Origin: Christensenella tenuis
GTDB lineage: Bacteria; Bacillota; Clostridia; Christensenellales; Christensenellaceae
Length of the DNA: 64,000 nucleotides
NCBI RefSeq assembly: GCF_014287795.1
Contig: NZ_JACOON010000005.1
Location: forward strand, 1 to 64,000
Direction: 5' to 3'
Shown: piece by piece, positions 62,400-64,000 of the stretch
Layout of the letters: each line of letters opens with the position of its first letter
Numbering within the stretch: position 1 is the stretch's first letter
Position numbers and translations under genes: made by a program
The notes under the pieces: generated by a model
Database searches by the model: none
What the model saw: only the letters and a program-made list of their open reading frames with translations
What the model was told of the DNA's origin: nothing

Positions 62400-63110
62400 T
62401 CACTTAATATTAGGATATTCCTTATAAGTCCGTCCGCACAAAAGCGCTCCATTTTTCTTTTTTGGCATACCACCCCATTGCTTAAAGAAAAAAGCCGTAT
62501 TGCTTTCTTGGGATTTACATAGCAATTCGCTTACCCATTCCTCTTGTAGCTCTCGAAAACCGAATCCAGATTCTCCACCTACAATTAACCAGTCAATTCC
62601 TCTCAGATCAATATCATTTATGGATTCAAGCAAGGGTTCAGCCGATATAAACTTTATACATGCATTTGTTTTTTTTAATAACTCGCATCTATAAAGAGCT
62701 TTTCGATTTTCTATGCTAGTACCCATCCATATATTATCTGTCCAAGTTATTCTATCAGATAACTCCACTAATCTTTCTGCCCTTTTAGTTAATACCTGAA
62801 AAGTATGCCAATTAGCCTTATTCATTATGGTAAACAATTCTAAAATATCATTATCCGAAACATCTTCATGAAATATGTCTGACATCGAATTGACGAATAT
62901 CATTTTAGATTTTTTCCAAGTTAATGGCTTATCAAACAAGTCCTTATGTATAGTTACATCAAAGCCATTTTTGTATCTCGGATTATTCATCGCTTTGAGT
63001 CTCTTTGCAAATGATTCAGCATAACAATTCTGGCATCCATCTGATACTTTAGTACAACCAGTTATTGGATTCCATGAGACTTCAGTCCATTCTATTTTCG
63101 TATTATTCAT
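62400..63110 (-). CDS. DUF5131 (phage Gp37/Gp68 family) three-Cys-motif protein
   Basis: A 236-residue protein of PF07505. The N-terminus has the family's three Cys motif, IEWTEVSWNPITGCTKVSDG then CQNCYAE (Cys19, Cys26, Cys29), a radical-SAM-like cluster-binding pattern with non-standard spacing. NPRYKNGFDVTIHKDLFDKPL, FQVLTKRAERL and LIVGGESG are also diagnostic. Relatives always occur beside a TcmP gene, as here (22 bases). The reaction is unknown. Confidence 0.9.
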   Translation of the reverse strand: MNNTKIEWTEVSWNPITGCTKVSDGCQNCYAESFAKRLKAMNNPRYKNGFDVTIHKDLFDKPLTWKKSKMIFVNSMSDIFHEDVSDNDILELFTIMNKANWHTFQVLTKRAERLVELSDRITWTDNIWMGTSIENRKALYRCELLKKTNACIKFISAEPLLESINDIDLRGIDWLIVGGESGFGFRELQEEWVSELLCKSQESNTAFFFKQWGGMPKKKNGALLCGRTYKEYPNIK

Positions 63111-63132
63111 AAAAACCTTCTATCATCATACA

Positions 63133-64000
63133 TTATTGAAAGTGTATAATATTATCTCTCCCAATTTTTGCACCATATAATTGTGCAAGCAATTTCTTTA
63201 TTTCCGGCTTGTAGCCCTCACACGGAAATATCGGATGATTATCTAGATCAGCGTACACTTGCTCTAACCGAACTTCTTTCATTTTACCATACTTTGCATA
63301 AATATAACTGACAATATCACTAACCGAATAAGCATTTTTATCAGAACACAACTTAAACGAACCTTCATTATCAAAATCTATCGCAAATTGACTAGGATTA
63401 TGGTGAGATACCGTCACGGTAGATTTATCTCCCGAGACTTTCCAGGCTGTCTTTTTGAAAAGACGGAATCCTATAATGCTTTTGCTATAATAAATTAGAT
63501 TATAGACTAGTCCATTATTTTGATTATAAAATGGAAAAGAAGCCAAATGGACATCGGTTTTATTGTCAGATTTATCTCTTATGATTTTTTTGACCAAATT
63601 ATCCAATGCCGTTTTATCCGTACAGATTTCTACCAAGTCCTCAATCGCTTGTTGGTATGTATCAATATATTTCTTTTTTTTGGTTTCATCTCTTACTTGC
63701 GCAACACCTCTTGACGTATCCATCACTACATGATTAATAACTACCTCCGCCCAAGAGTTCAAAAATGGTGTTATCGCGTCCCATTTTATCGCTGCGTGAT
63801 ATGGATCATAAAACAAAAGTTTATTAAATCCTTTGAATTCGACCATATCAAATTGTCTCAAGAAGTCGTTACCATCGGTACACGAATACGTTATCTTTAT
63901 CTTTGTTGTGTCAATGGCAGACAACTCTTTTTTTAAAATATCAATTTTAGCTTGACTCATATCGTTATAAAAAAGATAAACTTTTTTATTCGCAAATTCA
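63133..64000 (-). CDS. Three-Cys-motif partner protein TcmP, partial
   Basis: The frame is open through the right edge of the window, so the gene is incomplete at its 5' end. The internal Met at 63960 is not the start: the preceding residues (EFANKKVYLFYND) fit the family's internal strand. The residues LLFYDPYHAAIKW, then AEVVINHVVMDTSRG, match the TcmP core after the DLFAGPG motif, which would lie beyond 64000. The C-terminal half is probably helical. TcmP proteins are found only beside DUF5131 proteins. Confidence 0.8.
   Translation of the reverse strand, partial: EFANKKVYLFYNDMSQAKIDILKKELSAIDTTKIKITYSCTDGNDFLRQFDMVEFKGFNKLLFYDPYHAAIKWDAITPFLNSWAEVVINHVVMDTSRGVAQVRDETKKKKYIDTYQQAIEDLVEICTDKTALDNLVKKIIRDKSDNKTDVHLASFPFYNQNNGLVYNLIYYSKSIIGFRLFKKTAWKVSGDKSTVTVSHHNPSQFAIDFDNEGSFKLCSDKNAYSVSDIVSYIYAKYGKMKEVRLEQVYADLDNHPIFPCEGYKPEIKKLLAQLYGAKIGRDNIIHFQ

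Overview
The window is chromosomal DNA from a low-to-mid GC Gram-positive anaerobe of the class Clostridia. The evidence is the gene order of the ribosomal superoperon (S10-spc-alpha, then ecfA1-ecfA2-ecfT-truA and rplM-rpsI), a four-cysteine S14 and S4, strong Shine-Dalgarno sites with several TTG starts, a C. difficile-like SPKTG sorting motif, and a lone [4Fe-4S] ferredoxin. A Christensenellaceae-like host would fit, but that is only a guess from composition and gene content.

Layout. (1) 1-6.7 kb: the 3' end of tuf, then unrelated genes (a lipoprotein, an NSS transporter, a ZIP metal transporter, an XRE regulator divergent from a Cys-rich small protein, a condensation-fold protein, a NifX-like protein). 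These separate tuf from rpsJ. (2) 6.7-22.8 kb: the ribosomal superoperon from rpsJ to rplQ, with secY, adk, map, a KOW protein, infA and rpoA, behind a consensus promoter and a structured leader. (3) 23.0-28.9 kb: ECF transporter module ecfA1A2T, truA, a GNAT, a possible pseudoknotted RNA, an autoregulated DUF2089 gene, then rplM-rpsI. (4) 29.1-34.9 kb: a YcxB-like protein, trxB, glmM, glmS (no recognisable glmS ribozyme) and lepB. (5) 35.0-51.8 kb: a large carbohydrate cluster with a LacI regulator, a UroD-like protein, three SDR dehydrogenases, an RbsACB-type ABC importer, two DeoC-type aldolases, a LacI protein fused to a solute-binding domain, an FGGY kinase, a DUF4432 protein and a D-lyxose isomerase-type cupin. 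(6) 51.9-57.4 kb: housekeeping and accessory singletons (Hsp20, DUF2461, ferredoxin, cupin, a serine recombinase, an SPKTG mini-protein, NhaC, a GNAT). (7) 57.4-64.0 kb: a decayed stretch, a 5'-truncated IS256-family element that interrupts a DUF1273/SLOG gene, and an AT-rich island. The island holds an XRE regulator, an OLD/PARIS-like ATPase plus TOPRIM pair, and a three-Cys-motif DUF5131/TcmP pair running off the window.

The sugar cluster reads as a complete pathway: import, epimerisation, isomerisation, phosphorylation, redox steps and retro-aldol cleavage. The substrate cannot be named from sequence. Two different palindromic operators (one by the LacI gene, one in the divergent SDR region) fit two LacI-type regulators. 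The AT-rich right end looks like a defence island and is the best candidate for a poorly described immune system. The LacI/solute-binding fusion is the most unusual single protein.
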